In this document: positions 19,901 to 33,065 of the stretch, piece by piece
Layout of the letters: each line of letters opens with the position of its first letter
How positions within the stretch are numbered: position 1 is the first letter of the stretch
Source: Amoebophrya sp. A120
Lineage: Eukaryota > Sar > Dinophyceae > Syndiniales > Amoebophryaceae
DNA: 64,000 nt
Assembly (NCBI GenBank): GCA_905178155.1
Contig: CAJINV010000002.1
Span: forward strand, 5,451,709 to 5,515,708
Direction: 5' to 3'
Notes under the pieces: model-generated
The model's database searches: none
Told to the model about the DNA's origin: nothing
Seen by the model: the letters and a program-made list of their open reading frames with translations, nothing else
Program-made: the position numbers and the translations under genes

Positions 19901-22900
19901 CAAGGGAAATCTGCATTACAAATTTTATTTCTCATGCTGAGGAAATTTGTAATGCATTTATACGAGTACGATACTTTTGCACAGGATAGTTTGAAGCCAG
20001 CGACTACAAAAACACACTGTTTCTCGAGCTGTGCCTGGTTTCCTGTGCCTCGCTATCCGGAATAAAGGGGGAAGAAAATGACTTGAAGGAGGGCAAAACC
20101 AGAAAGCAAGAAGACGCGATGTTTTTCTCCAAAGTGGTCAGGCAGGTCGTGGAGAATGGTGGTGGGCCGCTTCTGTTGACAGGTTGGGGTGCTAAACAAT
20201 CTTCATCATCAAGAACAGCGACATCTGAAGAACTGGACAGCCGGCAAGAAGACACTCCTTCACCCGAGGAAGAAGCAAACACCACGTTGGCGTTGAATTT
20301 AGAGGCCGTTGCGGCCTTTTTGGAAAACAATAGCGAACCTGTTTCTCGCGGCTGCTTGCTAGCTACTTGCGAACTAAATCGTGGTGAGGAAGAAACAGAA
20401 CAGTTCTACACCAGCCTGCTTCTCCTACTGAACCACCAAGACGCTCGGGTAAGGTGGTGCACGTTGCGAATCCTCAGGCAGCTTATCAAATGTAAAAATG
20501 TCTGGGTCTGGAAGAATGCATGTTTGTCATGCTTGTCTGGCATGAGTCTTAAATCTGTCATGCACGTTGCCCAAGAGCCGCATTTTTCTGTCATTCGGAG
20601 ACGCAGTTTGTCATGCAGAATAGGCAACACCTACAAGCTCAGAAATTTGTCATGCTGAGCCAGCACTTGTGGCCTCATCATGAGATGCCACTCAGCATCA
20701 CAAGTTTCCAGACCCAGACATTTTTACATTTGATACAGCTGCCGGTGCAGCAAATCGCGAGGGAATGCCAATTTGATCTCTCGGAGCCGGTTCTTGCATC
20801 ATCAACGCCCACCGGTGCAGCAACTACAGCAGCCTCTAAACAACCCAAGAATGTTATGATCAAGATGTTGGACCACGACGTCGCAAGCGCAACGGAGAAC
20901 AAACAAAAAGCAAGCCCCGCTAGAACATCAACAAGTAGCGGCCACGAGGAGGAGCTGCAGGACCAAATCGAATTTCTCGTGCACACGTGCTACGAGTTGG
21001 AACAAGCAGAATTCTGTTTGGAGCAGGAGCGTTTCAAGGTGGCAAAGATTTCTTCCATCGTGGAACAGGTGTTGGCTTTGGTGAATGACAGCACGACGAA
21101 AACCACGACCGCAAGAAGTAGAACTTCTTCTCTGCCCCTAGCCGTCGTCTTCGCGGTTCAGGTTCTGCTTTCTCAGTTGAAGAACCGGTTTTCCCCGCTT
21201 TGGAAACCCACGAAGGAAGCGCTGGCGCAACTGGCGAACTGCTCTTGTGAAACGGATAATTTTTCTGGAAAAAATGCAGGAAGTTGTGACAGCCACGCAG
21301 GAGCCGGTCGCGCCATTACACTCCGACACTGCGTCCACACACTGCTGCAGACCACTATTATGGCAGCCTTTGCGGAGCGGAAGCGAGAGCTCATTGATGC
21401 AGAGGACGCATCCTCGCCGGCAGCATTCGCTGTGACAGCAGATCATGCTGAAACCCAAGAACCTAAGAAACCGGTTGTACTAGACGAGTTGAAAAACGAC
21501 GACGCAGAGATAGAAAAGCTGCCGGGCGAAGATATGCAAAAGAACGCAAGTAAAGAGGGCAAGAGCAAAGGCACGGGTAAAAATAACAAGCACGACGCGA
21601 ACAAGCAGACCTCCAGGCATACTTCGAATGGATCGAAGAAAAACAAGGACATTCGCTACGTGGACCTGGAACAGGTCTTCGCCAGCAGTGAAAGCTTTTT
21701 CGCAACAAGAACAGCAGCGGGAGCAGGAGTCCAAGGTACTGCTAATAACGAGGGCGCAGATGAAAACGCCAGCGGTTCTTGTGCCGCGTCACACCAACTT
21801 TTCCTCGCTCCCTTCTGGAGGTCCGGCTCGGAACACGAAATCGGGGGGCAGACCTACCACGACCTGGTCTGGCAAACCGCGACGCGAGTTCTGGTTGAAA
21901 GCGGGGCGGACGATGCTGAGCATCGTGCTGGAACAAGCGACGGTCCGACCAAGATGTCGGTTGCAGGAGCTGATATGACGCTCGTCGGTGAAGCCGACCT
22001 AGCGAGTGTGGAGAGCAGAAAAGAGCTTGACGACGCACAACGACTTCTCTCCAGTCTCGATACCTTCAAATTGTGGGTTTTGCAGAAAAACGTCGAGTAT
22101 CTGAACACCTTCTGGAAGATCGGGACCAAGTCCAAAGTTCTGTGCAAACACGCCCTGCAGCCCATCGCGGAGTGCCTCGCGCCGAATCTAGCGCATTTGA
22201 AGAGCAAGGCGGATGGGGTTCAGGAGCAGGGCAAAAAGAATCCGCCTTCTGCTACCACCTCTCTGGAAACGTACTACGGGATTAAGGGCGGCAGTGAATC
22301 AACTGCTAGTGTCGGATCGAGGGAAAAGGATGTAGAGTCTTCTTCAACCACTGCTGAAAGAAAGCAACTGATCGCCGACCTGCTGTTCGCCCTGGAACAC
22401 TTTCTTCTCCCGTCCGAGGACAGCAGCACGCAGCAGCTGGCCCTGCGGATCCTGCAAACGTCCGAACGGTTCTGGTTTCTGCAAAACTACAGCGAGAATC
22501 TTACCAGACTAACCGACGACAAGAAGTTCCGCCAGGAGCTGACAGCGATCACGTTGGACGAGAGTATTTTGACGGAAAGCGAGAAGCAGAAGGGGGCCCA
22601 CAACGGGGTAAACAGGAAGCTTTTCCCGAACCCGAAGCATCGGAAGCAGATTCTCCCGATTTTGCTAAAATTATTATACGCGAAAATCGTGAAGAAATCC
22701 CGCGCCTTGGACAAGCACAGCAACACGGAGGGCCGAAGGCGCGCGGTCTTTCAGCTGCTCAGCGAGGGGTTCAAGAACAGTCGGGAGGGGAGTGCGGAGT
22801 TGGCGGAGTTTCTGTTGGTGCTGATGAACGGACTGCTCACAGTTGTAAGGCGGGAAGGGGAGGAAAATGACGATGTATCAACTGTAAAAATGTCTGGGTC

Positions 22901-25900
22901 TGGAAGATTCTGACACTTGTCCTGCACGTTTTGCATGAGCCATGATGCCTGTGATCCATACCCTAGCAATACAGATTTTTGAGGGCTTCTTGATGCCTAT
23001 TCCGCATGACAACTGCCTCCTCAGCGTAGCAAAAATTGCCTACTACTACTACTACTACTATAGCGTAGCAAAAATTGCATTCCCTTTGGTACTCATGCAA
23101 GACAGATTTTTTTGGAATCCAAACGCAGCATCACAAGTTGCATTCTTCCAGACCCAGACATTTTTACATTTGATACGATGTCGATGTTGACATCTTCCGC
23201 TCTGCTCGGAACGCGAACCAAATCCGCGCGCAGCGGTTGCAGTTGAGCACGTTGCGGAAATTTCTGACGGAATACTGCTGCGCCAATTTTTCCACGTCTA
23301 CTACTGCGTCGAGGACTACAACTGCACAAGTTCTTATGCCACACAGAACGCAGCAATGCGGCGAAACGAAGCGGATCCTCTTCCTGATGAACACTTGTGA
23401 TTCATCTCCCTCCGCTGCAAGAACAGAAACGAGTAGTAAAGGAACAGTAGAAAGTCCTCTCATCATCTCGCTGGACCTGGATTTCCAAAACCGTTACCAA
23501 CCCTTCCTGATGACGCTGCAGGACGTGGTGAACCAGATGTGGCGCGTGATCGGCACCAACTGCGCCGGCTTTTTCACGGACTTGGTCCTCAGCATCTTGG
23601 CGCAGACCCAACTGGCGCAAAAGTGCTTTGAGGAAGTGGAGAAGAGTAATTACACTGGTGCGGCTGCAGGTGCAGGAGCTTCTGGTCTACTGATCGAAGA
23701 CCCGGATGACAAAAATGATGACCAGCAGCGGGAAGAGCAACAAGTCGCTATTCATCTACAACTTCCCAGCAAAAGATTATCGCATTTCGCAGACAAAGAC
23801 CGCACGCTCGTGCGGCTCTGTTTGTCTCGGCTGCACGATGTACTGGCCAAGTTGTACAACAATCAGAGTGACCTCGACCACCAGAACCAGCTCCACGAAA
23901 CCCTTGACGCGCAGCTGAGCTTTCTTTACCCGGTGTTCAACCACCTTGCGAAAGAGCTCCCGCTCGGGGGCGGAGCGGTGGACCTCTCCGCGTTTGGCAA
24001 ACTGCTGGCCATGATCGGGTCGAACCCGAATTTGTGGCGCATTTTCGAAAAATTCCCCTTCTTCCTGACCAACTGGTTCAAGGTGTTGAGCTCCAGGCCC
24101 GTCATGGCCAAGATCGCGAACCATGGCGCACATCAAGGCGGAGATGGTCCAAAATCATCTGCTTCCAATACGCCTTCCGGCGGTCTTGTGGTGGAGAAAG
24201 TAGTCGAAACCGGGCTCCGGCTGTGCAACGCGGGAATTTTAATGACAACTGCGAAGGAGAAGAAAGCGTTTACCTACGCGGGCCACGAGAACCAACGACG
24301 GTTTGGGAACAAGAAAATTGACCACGACGAGACTAAAGTGCAAGCGAAACTGAACCAATTTGGTGGAGCAGATGACAGTGATAACGACGTGGATCATATG
24401 GAACAACGAGATCATCATGGTCGTCGTGTTTCTGGTCGTTGTACTACGGGAGAAGATGTTGATCTGGAAGAAAGTTCCCTCGCCCTTCTCGGCGTCCGGT
24501 CTCCCGAAGAGGAAGAGTTGTTCCAAAGGCAGAAGCAACTCGGCCTCTCCTTGATCAAGCCGCACGTCGACCTGATCTGCGACGGTTTGCTGCAGTTGCT
24601 CAGCCAGCGCAAGGAGTACGGAAGCAGTGTACTACTAGTCTCCAGCGGGAACAACAAGAACTTTCACACCGCGGGTAGTACAACTCCGAACAACTACCGG
24701 AGTCATGGTTATTTCGACAGCACCAAGATCGTCACGCCGGCCGAACTGCAGCTGATTTTCCAGCTCACGGACCTTTTCCAGCTGGAAAACGTCGAAACGG
24801 CCAAGAAACTCTGCCTGCTGCTCGTCCAAGCGCTGTTTGATTGCGGTCTAGCCAAAGACCACAAGAATACCGTCGAAATTCTAGACGCGCTGGAGAAACT
24901 GGTCTCGAACGTGATCGTTGTTGTGCGAACGAGAACTGCTGCAGCTTCTTCCTCCTGTGACGAGAAAGAAAACGACGACACTGCGTCCTTCTTGCGCGAG
25001 ATTTTCGCAAAGCTGGAAATTCTAGTGGGCGCCATGCGGGACTTGATGAGCCGGCAGAAGTTGTGTCAGCTGCTCTTGGTTTTGGCAGAAGGAGGTTCTT
25101 GTGTCGGAACACCTCGGAATGATGATGAAAATCATTTCAAACCAGAAAATAACCAGAAAAAGACCGAGAAGAAAAAGAAACGCAGTGAAGAAATCGGTCG
25201 CGCTTCTGATAGTACAAACCGCATCAACCCCGTGACTTCATCTCCTCTCCTCGAGGGAGCGACAAACCGCCTCGAGTCCATCCTCCTGCACCACCGCCGC
25301 TTGCAAACAAAGGACCCCAGTCGTTCCGACGAGATTCAACTAGATTGCTACGCTGCCGTGAAGGATTGGGTTTTCGAGTTCGAACATGATTCCAAAACAG
25401 AACCGCAAGAACTCCTAAGCTTAGTACAAGCAAAAACATCAAACACGGTCACCGCGGCCCGCGCTCTCCTGGCTTTGAATTGGACGAAACGGCAGGCAAC
25501 CGTCGAGCCCGATTACGACCTGCACTGCGAAATTTTGGTAGCGCTGAAACAGAGGAAGGTGCTGCTTGTGACCACGACGGGAAGCACATCAAGTTCAACG
25601 GCTGGGAATAGCCCTTCTTTCAATAACTGTGTCGACCATTTAAAGCCGTTATTCGCGCATTTCTGCTTCATCCTGTCGCAGCCCGCGTGCGACCACGCGG
25701 TTCGCACGGAAATCGAACACCTTTACGAACAGTTTGCGGTTGAGGCGGTGGTGCCGTTTGTGAGGAGGGAAACTGATTCATCAGAAGTGAAGATGGAGGA
25801 CATCGACATGGAAAAAAAATCGGGAGCAAATGATTATACAAACTCAGCGACAACTGGTACATTAGCATCAGCAAAACCCAGGAGCTGCACAAGAACTCCT

Positions 25901-28900
25901 CTTCTTGAACTCCTCTTCAAGCACGCGCTGCCTCCCGTTCGGAAAAACTTGACGAACCTGGCTCAGACCTCCCCGGCGGTGGTAGATTCCGCAGTTAGGA
26001 TTTTCCGGGCCTTCTTCCTCGCGGTAAAGGAGAGCGGACTCGCGGAACAAACCGATGCGGTTTTGATGAAATTGGCACGACATCAGGAAGAAACGGAAAT
26101 ATCTTCGAGCTCCCTGAAATACCACGTCCTCGGGCTGCTGATCGATTTCCACCGCGCGCGGGGAAACTTTGTGGCGAAGCAAGTGCGGGATCAGGAACAA
26201 CACTCCTACCCCGCCCACCTCAGTTCCTTCGACCACTTTCTCCTTTTCCGCGAAGGTGTGCAAAGTGGGTTGATTCATGCAGACAAAGTTTTCACTGACG
26301 AAGAAACGCAGAAAGAGCTGGAAAGGCTTTTCTCAAACGGAGAAAAGTCGTCCCATACTCTCCTTCTTGACCTGGATAGCCCTGCGGCGAACTTTCTGCA
26401 CCTCGACTTGATCACGTTTTTCCCCAGCACCTCGCAAGAAGGCGACATCTTCGAAAACCTGATCCACCTGCAGAAGCACCGGCGCGCCCGCGCGCTGCAG
26501 CAGTTGGCGAGTAAGGCCGAGGAGAAACAGCTGAAGAAGTCCACGCTGCTGAATCTGTGCGTGCCGCTAGCTTCGATCGCGATTTTGCAGAAGCAGGCGA
26601 CAAAAGAGAGCTTTGACATTGGGTACGCGGACGTCAGCTTGAAACTACTTTCGAATTGCTTCAAAAACTCCGGGAGGTCCTGTTGGAACAAAATTTTGGA
26701 GCAGATTAAGTTCTTCGCAAAATCGCTGAAGGACTTCAACGACAAAGTGCACGAGCGGTACTTGATCCGGGGTGTTGTCGCGTGTCTGAATTCGTACCAG
26801 TTTCAAGAAGAGGGAAGCAAGAAAAATAGCGGAGCTAGTTCATCTTCAACATCCAGTTTGTTTGAATCGGCGAAGGCACTGACCGCGGAGGAGGTGGTGG
26901 CGAAATGTGCTGGTGACAGAGGTAGCAGTGCCGATGGAGGTGCAGCGACGGGACTAGACAAGCCGGCAACAGGTGTTGAAGCTGCTCCTGCTGCAAAAGA
27001 AGGTGATGTGGCTGCCACAGCTGACGCTTCTACTGCTCCTGCTGCCGAAGAACTAGAGGAACAAGCAGATACAGATCATCCCCTCGATCATGTTGAACAA
27101 GTAGAGCTGCAAGAACAGCCGGCCCCGCCGACGGAGGAGCAACGGAAAGTTGCAGCCTCGCTCAAGAAGCAGGTGCTGCCCATTCTGAAAAAGCTGCTGT
27201 TCGACAAATCCAAAGCCGACGACGCAGGGTCGAACAAGAACAACTCGGGCACCAGCGCGGCAGGAGGAAAGAACGCATCCTCGGCCGGCAGTAAGCACCC
27301 GCCGCTCGGCCAGGTTCGACTCCCGGTTGTGGGGTGTTTGATGCACGTACTTCCCTATCTGGCAGAGCGGGACTTTTACGAGGAGCTGCCGCGACTCATC
27401 CGGCAGCTGTGCGACAACTTGCGATCCCGGCAGTTGGATCTCCGGATCGCCGCCCGGTCCGCGCTGCAGCAGTGCTGTTTGGCCCTGGGACCGAGCTGGT
27501 TCCTCTACATCGTGCAACAACTGCAAACCTGCTTGAATAAAGGCGGGTATCAACAGGCGGTGTTGGTTTTTTCCGTGCACAACGCGCTGCACGCCGTGGT
27601 GGAAGCGTTTTATCTTCACGGCAACAAGAATGACGACGAACACGAAGCGAGGGCTGAGCATCACCCTCTGGACGCGTGCCTCCCGGAGTTGCGATCCTTG
27701 ATCACTGAGGAACTCAACCGCATGGCGGAACCTGACAACGGCGACGAGGGCCAGCACGACGTGGAGAGTGCGCACCGGAAAAATCTGTGCCTGGAAGCGA
27801 AGAAGGTCAAGGGCCCGGAGATTCTGAAGCTGATTTGCTCGGTTGCGACGGTCGAGAACTGCCTGGAAGAAGTCGTCGAAGAGTTGTACAAGTTACTCTC
27901 CGCAGAAACCTTCGCGGACCGGAACCTCGGTGTGCAGGAGATGTCAATCGGCCGCGCGTATTCGGTGAAGTACTTAAACCGGGTCAAGGAACTGCTGTAC
28001 GCTAGTGTGCAGGGCCTGATGAAAAACAAACAATTTACGGTGCAGCACCAGTTGGAAGTGTGTGGCACGAGCCTGTCCCGCTGCAGCGAGCTGATGCAGA
28101 ATAGTAATTCCACTAACCGTGCTCTTTCGTCTACAACCGGCGGAAGAACAGGCGCTAGCTCCACTGCGATGCTGACCAACGGCGATGATCTCTCTTTAGC
28201 CCCGGCCGACCAGGAACAAGCAACGGTGTCGACCTTGTTCAATTTCAAAAAGGAGAACTGCTACTCTGTGCAGCCGGGCGCGGCCCGAGGCAACCAGGAG
28301 TGGAAGATCGCCAAGAGTCGCAAGGGCTTCGACGCCACGGCGCGGGCCGAAATTTTTGGCGCCACGGGGCTGCGGTTGCTGACGCACTTGCTGAAAACGA
28401 CGGCCGGCGGGGAAATGCTCAGTTTGGCAGCTGGCGGTGCAATCGCTACTACATCGCAAATAACGGACGTTGATGGTGATGAAGAAGAACTACAACTACA
28501 CCAGTCTACTGAACGAGATCATCAGCGACACCAAAAAACAAGAACCGTTTGCCGCCAGCTTTTGAAGGACAACATCCTTCCGCATCTGATCCACACCTGC
28601 TTTACCGGCAAGCAGGACAGTCTGTTTCACGCGTCCGCGAAGTGTCTGCACAAACTGCAGCCGTATTTGGACGACGACTTTGACGACAAGTACGCGAAAA
28701 TCATCGCGAACCAAATCCTGAAGACCTTCCAGCACGCCGGCGTGCAGCAGGAACTGTCGATCCGGTTGCGCAAGAAGCGCGCCCACTTCATCGACGTGAT
28801 TCCCTGCGTCACGCAATTGCTATCTGCGTTGCTCGCGAAGAACCGGTATGCATAGCAAAAATGTCTGGGTCTGGAAGATTGCAACTTGCAATGCTGTCTT

Positions 28901-31900
28901 TCGATTCTAAAAAAATCTGTATTGCATGACCGGCAACGGGACTCCAGTTTGTGTTACGCGAAGAGGGCATTTCTGATGCAGAATAGGCATTAGGAAGCCC
29001 TCTAAAAATCTGTGTTGCTAGATCATGCATTAGAGGCATCAATCATCATACAAAATATGCATGACAACCTTGCATCCTTCCAGACCCCGACACTTTTACA
29101 TTTGATAACCGTTCCGCCAAGTGGTTTCTCGAGGCGCTTCTAGACGACAGCTACCTGGACGAAGAGCAGCTGCAGGCCGCCAAAAGGCGGAGGTTGGCGA
29201 CCTTTAGCGCGATTGAGGACTTGAGCGAGAGAACAAACAGTTCGACGTGTTATGCTGGTTCTTCTACTGATTTGCTCTCCTCAAATAGCAGCGCAACGTC
29301 GAGCAAGCGAAAGCAGAAGCAAAACCAGTTTGGGGCCGCCCCCGCGCAGGGCAAAAACTCCAGCTCGTCGAAGAACAAACACAACGACACTACAGCCCAC
29401 AGCTACTTTTTCGAGGCGCTCATCGCCCAGATTTCCGCGAGTCTGGACCAGGCGAAGCTCCGGTCTTCCGCGCTGCAACTTTTGAAACGCGTGCTCAAAC
29501 GAACCACCGCCGGCTTGAAACAGCTCCCCATCGTGTACCAGCTTTTGGACAGCATCGGGGAGATTGTGTGCAACGGGGTCGTGTCCGACGGCTCCAACCA
29601 GGACCTGACGGCGCAGCTCGCGGGGCAATTGTACGTCGACTTCTTACTGGATTTCGAGCACGAGAAGGTCGGGCTGAACAAACGCATTCAAAAACTCGTC
29701 GCGGCCGTCAGTGCCGGGACGTCGACGTCGAGTGGTCTTAACAGCTCCGACTTCTTAAACAGCAAGCTTGCCGGTACGAAGTCGTCGTTGAATTGTTTGA
29801 ACAGCTTAACGCAGCAACTCCCTGAGCATTTGTTGCACGAATTCTCGACCCTCTTCTTCCTCACCGCCACGGCAAGATTGAACACGGAAAAAGACGTAAA
29901 ACTGCGGGAGATGCTGAAGTTTTTCGTGCAAAATCTGGTGAAAAGAATCGGCGCGGACAACCGGAAGCAATTGCTAGATTTGATGTTGGAGTATGTCAAC
30001 ACGATTCCGAAGATCATCCCCGCGTTTGCCGAAGTGATCGGCGCGTTCAGAGTAGTCGCGGCTGGTAGTGCTGTTAATATTGACAGCACTGGACGAAGGA
30101 ACAAGAAGAACAAGCTGTCGGAAGAGCAGCGGGTATCTCTGTTATCGTTGCGAAATCTCGCGACCTTTCTGTCCCACAACGCGACTTCGGCAACGAATTT
30201 CCGCACAAAGTCCAAAATCATGTACAGTGTCGCGCTTGGGTTCCAGGAGCTGGTGGCGAATTCGTATAGTGCTAATATGTCGGGGGCATCGGCCTCTAAT
30301 AGCGAGGAAAAAACCCTAATAAATCCCGTCACGTTCCTCTCCCTGGTGGCCGCGCAGGACGAAACCAATTCGCTCTACTACAGGGAGCTCTCCGCGACGT
30401 TGCTCTCCCCAGAGGCAATTTCCATTTCGGACGAGGTGTTGTGTGATGATGATGCCGACGAGAAAATGGGAACCGTCACCGCTGTAGAGCAACAACAGCA
30501 CGCTGCTCGGAAGCAACTTCTCCTCGAGGTCGATCCGGAAGTGAAGCCGTGGATTTCGGCCTGTGCGCTGCGGTTGATCGGAAGCAGTGAAGTGTTCTTG
30601 CAGGAGCATTTGGACTTGCACGAGCAGAATCACGATATTGATTCCTCCACGCTTCTGAGTTGGAAAGACGCGATTTCGAAACTGATGCTGGACCAAAATT
30701 TGGAGCAAAACTTCAATTCTACTTTGGTGGCGGTCAAAGCGCTGATTCGCGTGGTATTCTGCATGCAGAAGAATGGGACGGCGTGGGAGACACAGTATCA
30801 GCGGTTGCTTGGAAACAGCAAAAATGCGAAACCGGAAGGGGAAGATATTGATGGTGAAGAAGCAGTGGATGGTGCAACGGCTGCCAACGATGACGATGCA
30901 GCCGCCCTTGAGGATGATATGCTGGATGATGATATGGAAGTGGAACACGAGCAAGGGCTTGTTCCTGCGGAGGACGCAGTGGTAGAAGATCAAGCCACCA
31001 ACGAAAATAGAGACACTGCACGGGATCTGGATGCCGAAGGGGCGGACGCAGAAATTGCAGCAGACAACAAGTCTAGCTCCGATTTCGACGAAAACGAATC
31101 TGACGTCGATCAGGACGAAGATTTGGAAGCCCAGCTCTTAGAAGACGACGACGTCGACGTCGCGAACTGCCTGCTGCTACGACAGAACAATAATGGAGAA
31201 GATGCACCAGCGAAGTTGGAGCAATTGTACCATCGGGACGAGGAGGATCTTGCTTGCAGCACGCAAAGAAATAAAGAACGACATCTCGCTACGCATACTA
31301 CTGGTACAACTTCCCCGACCTTCCTCCTCCTCATCCAGAAGACCTGCAGCCACTTCTCCTACAAGGCAAGGTGCTTTCTCAAAGAGACCCGAAAGCACGC
31401 CTTCCGTCTCACGGCAATCCTCCGGTTCTTCGGACACCTGAGCGCCATGGCGGATCTAGAAACCGTGTTGGCCGATAAGAAGGTTTTGCACGCGATTTTG
31501 AGCCTCTTGATGCGGGTGAGCAAGTTCTGCGAACAGGATCTGCTGCAAATCAGCAGTCAAATCGGGACGAGTGGAGGTACTGAAAGTGACTTAGTTTATT
31601 TTTCATGCGTTCGCTTTTTTATTTTTTTTTCTATCATCTTCGTACGTAGCTTTATTCTCCTTGCTCCTCTTCGGGAGGTTCGGGCAAGGCCAAGAATCGA
31701 GCACCTACTTAGCGCTAGACTTCGCGTTTTTTTCGCCTGCTTTTCGTATTCGTTTCACCCGTTGTAGTGCAGCTAGAACTGCCTGAAACAGATGCTACTT
31801 GCATCTAGATGAAAATCATAGGCGCAAAATAAATCAAAATTACGTAACCACTTCCAACAATCCTCGATGAAAATCCACACACAGGCGTCCGTCGCCCGGG

Positions 31901-32273
31901 CAAAGTGACCGCTCCCGACCAGGACCAGCAACTGAAAGCTGCGGTGACGATGGAGGAACTGGCGCGTCAGTCGGAGAATGGTGTGAAATTCACGCTGGGT
32001 ACCTGGGCGAGTGAGGCGATGGAGATGATTACCAAGAGGTTCGCCGACGCGGGGGAGTTGGATCCCAACCTGAAACACCTGTTCGAGCAGGAGAAGCAAA
32101 AGGTGCAAAAACTCGTGCAGGACCGCAAGTTCAAGCGAAAACTCGCGCAAACCGCCTCGAAGGTGGCGAAACCGGAGATCGCCGCGGCAAGACGGGTGAA
32201 GAAGAACAAGACCAAACGGGTAAACAGGAAAGAGAAAAAGAACCAAGCACTGAAATTGCTGAAGAAAAGATAA
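16989..32273 (+). CDS. UTP20: UTP20, U3 snoRNP / SSU-processome HEAT-repeat scaffold
   Basis: UTP20 (DRIM) is a very large nucleolar helical-repeat protein of the small-subunit processome, needed for 18S rRNA maturation. Exons: 16989-19838, 19990-about 20483, 20741-about 22875, 23181-about 28845, 29112-31576, 31885-32273; about 4,665 residues. All junctions keep frame. Family signs: N-terminal basic stretch then 'FKSFHERV'; 'HLEPVCRLLSALTQDLRQDF' equivalent to the human early repeat; 'DARVRWCTLRILRQL'; and the hallmark 'DIFENLIHLQKHRRARALQQL' near residue 2920. An acidic linker covers about 4290-4400 and a Lys/Arg-rich tail ends 'ALKLLKKR'. Human and yeast proteins have about 2,800 and 2,500 residues, so this one is expanded mainly by low-complexity insertions between helices. 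Introns 1-4 are introners; intron 5 (31577-31884) is plain GT-AG. ATG 16989 precedes the conserved basic N-terminus. Confidence 0.92.
19835..19993 (+). mobile_element. Introner, TATCCTG-type, UTP20 intron 1 (TSD GTTTG)
   Basis: The element 19840-19988 has strong inverted ends: TATCCTGTGCAAAAGTATCG left and CGATACTTTTGCACAGGATA right. Exact GTTTG repeats flank it. The tips create GT-AG (19839-19989, 151 nt), in frame. Confidence 0.9.
20479..20740 (+). mobile_element. Introner family 1, UTP20 intron 2 (TSD CAGCT)
   Basis: The element 20484-20735 begins TATCAAATGTAAAAATGTCT; its 3' end is the exact reverse complement over about 28 nt. Exact CAGCT flanks. Removing 257 nt restores 'LRILRQLPVQQIARE'. 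No GT-AG cut fits the frame. Confidence 0.9.
22871..23180 (+). mobile_element. Introner family 1, UTP20 intron 3, reverse orientation (TSD CGATG)
   Basis: The element 22876-23175 has TATCAACTG and CATTTGATA tips and exact CGATG flanks. Removing 305 nt restores 'ENDDVDVDIFRSARN'. Its interior matches SPT4 intron 2 and UTP20 intron 4 only when reverse-complemented. It carries an extra tract, (TAC)n at about 23041 bracketed by two copies of 'AGCGTAGCAAAAATTGC', which explains its greater length. Confidence 0.9.
28841..29111 (+). mobile_element. Introner family 1, UTP20 intron 4 (TSD AACCG)
   Basis: The element 28846-29106 runs from GTATGCATAGCAAAAATGTC-like left tip to ACACTTTTACATTTGATA, with exact AACCG flanks. 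Removing 266 nt restores 'AKNRSAKWFLEALL'. Confidence 0.85.
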
Positions 32274-33065
32274 AGCTTCATCTTGGCTCCATCTGTGTGC
32301 TGGCGGTGCGAGAAGTAGATGAACCAGGGCGCTTGCGCTCCTATCTTGAACGCGAACTTTACGATTATCATTCTGATTTTACATGCAAAGTTACAGGAGA
32401 GGAACATGCGTTATGTGATGTGGTTAACATACTGCGTCAAATGACAACACGTGTCTTTGTCGCTCCTGTGCTTCGACAGCAGCACCGGTGACGTTCTCAA
32501 TGAAGGTGCAATCCTTGTTCTGGGATTGTTGAGGTCGCTGAAAGACAAGTTCCACGAACAACGCGCTCGGCTTGTGTCTGAGGACACAGATCTTGCAGAT
32601 GTCGATCTCCACGCTTGGTCTGTAGTTAGATCCAAAAATATCCATCGTGATGTGAGGATCTTCAGCAGTGCCACTAAGCATCAACAAGATCATGAAGACG
32701 GTTGTTGTTCCCGAACTCAGGTCTTCGAACTGAAAATCAAAACCCGTGGCGGTCCTCGGCTGTGATTGAGGTCGTGGCGCGAGATCTCTTGTTGATCTGC
32801 TACCAATCCTGGTACATAGCGCATGTCTGTGTGCTCCATCTTCTGTAAATGCTTTTCATTAACTTCTTGCCACCAGGTGAAGTAGCACTGGGGCGTTGGC
32901 AAGCTCGCGCAAAAAAAAGAATATGTTTACCGCATTATAGGCACCATTTCATAATTCTTGCACTTCATCGACGATGCTAAGAAGTAGTTGCTGAAGTAGA
33001 AAGATAGTGTGTCCCCTCCCTCGTCTAACATATCTAAGAGCCTGTTGTACATTAGAACAATAAAC
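32274..33065. other. Intergenic, no gene seen
   Basis: About 790 bp between UTP20 and the JmjC gene. The longest ORFs (about 105 codons on +, 89 on -) lack recognisable domains. Confidence 0.45.
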
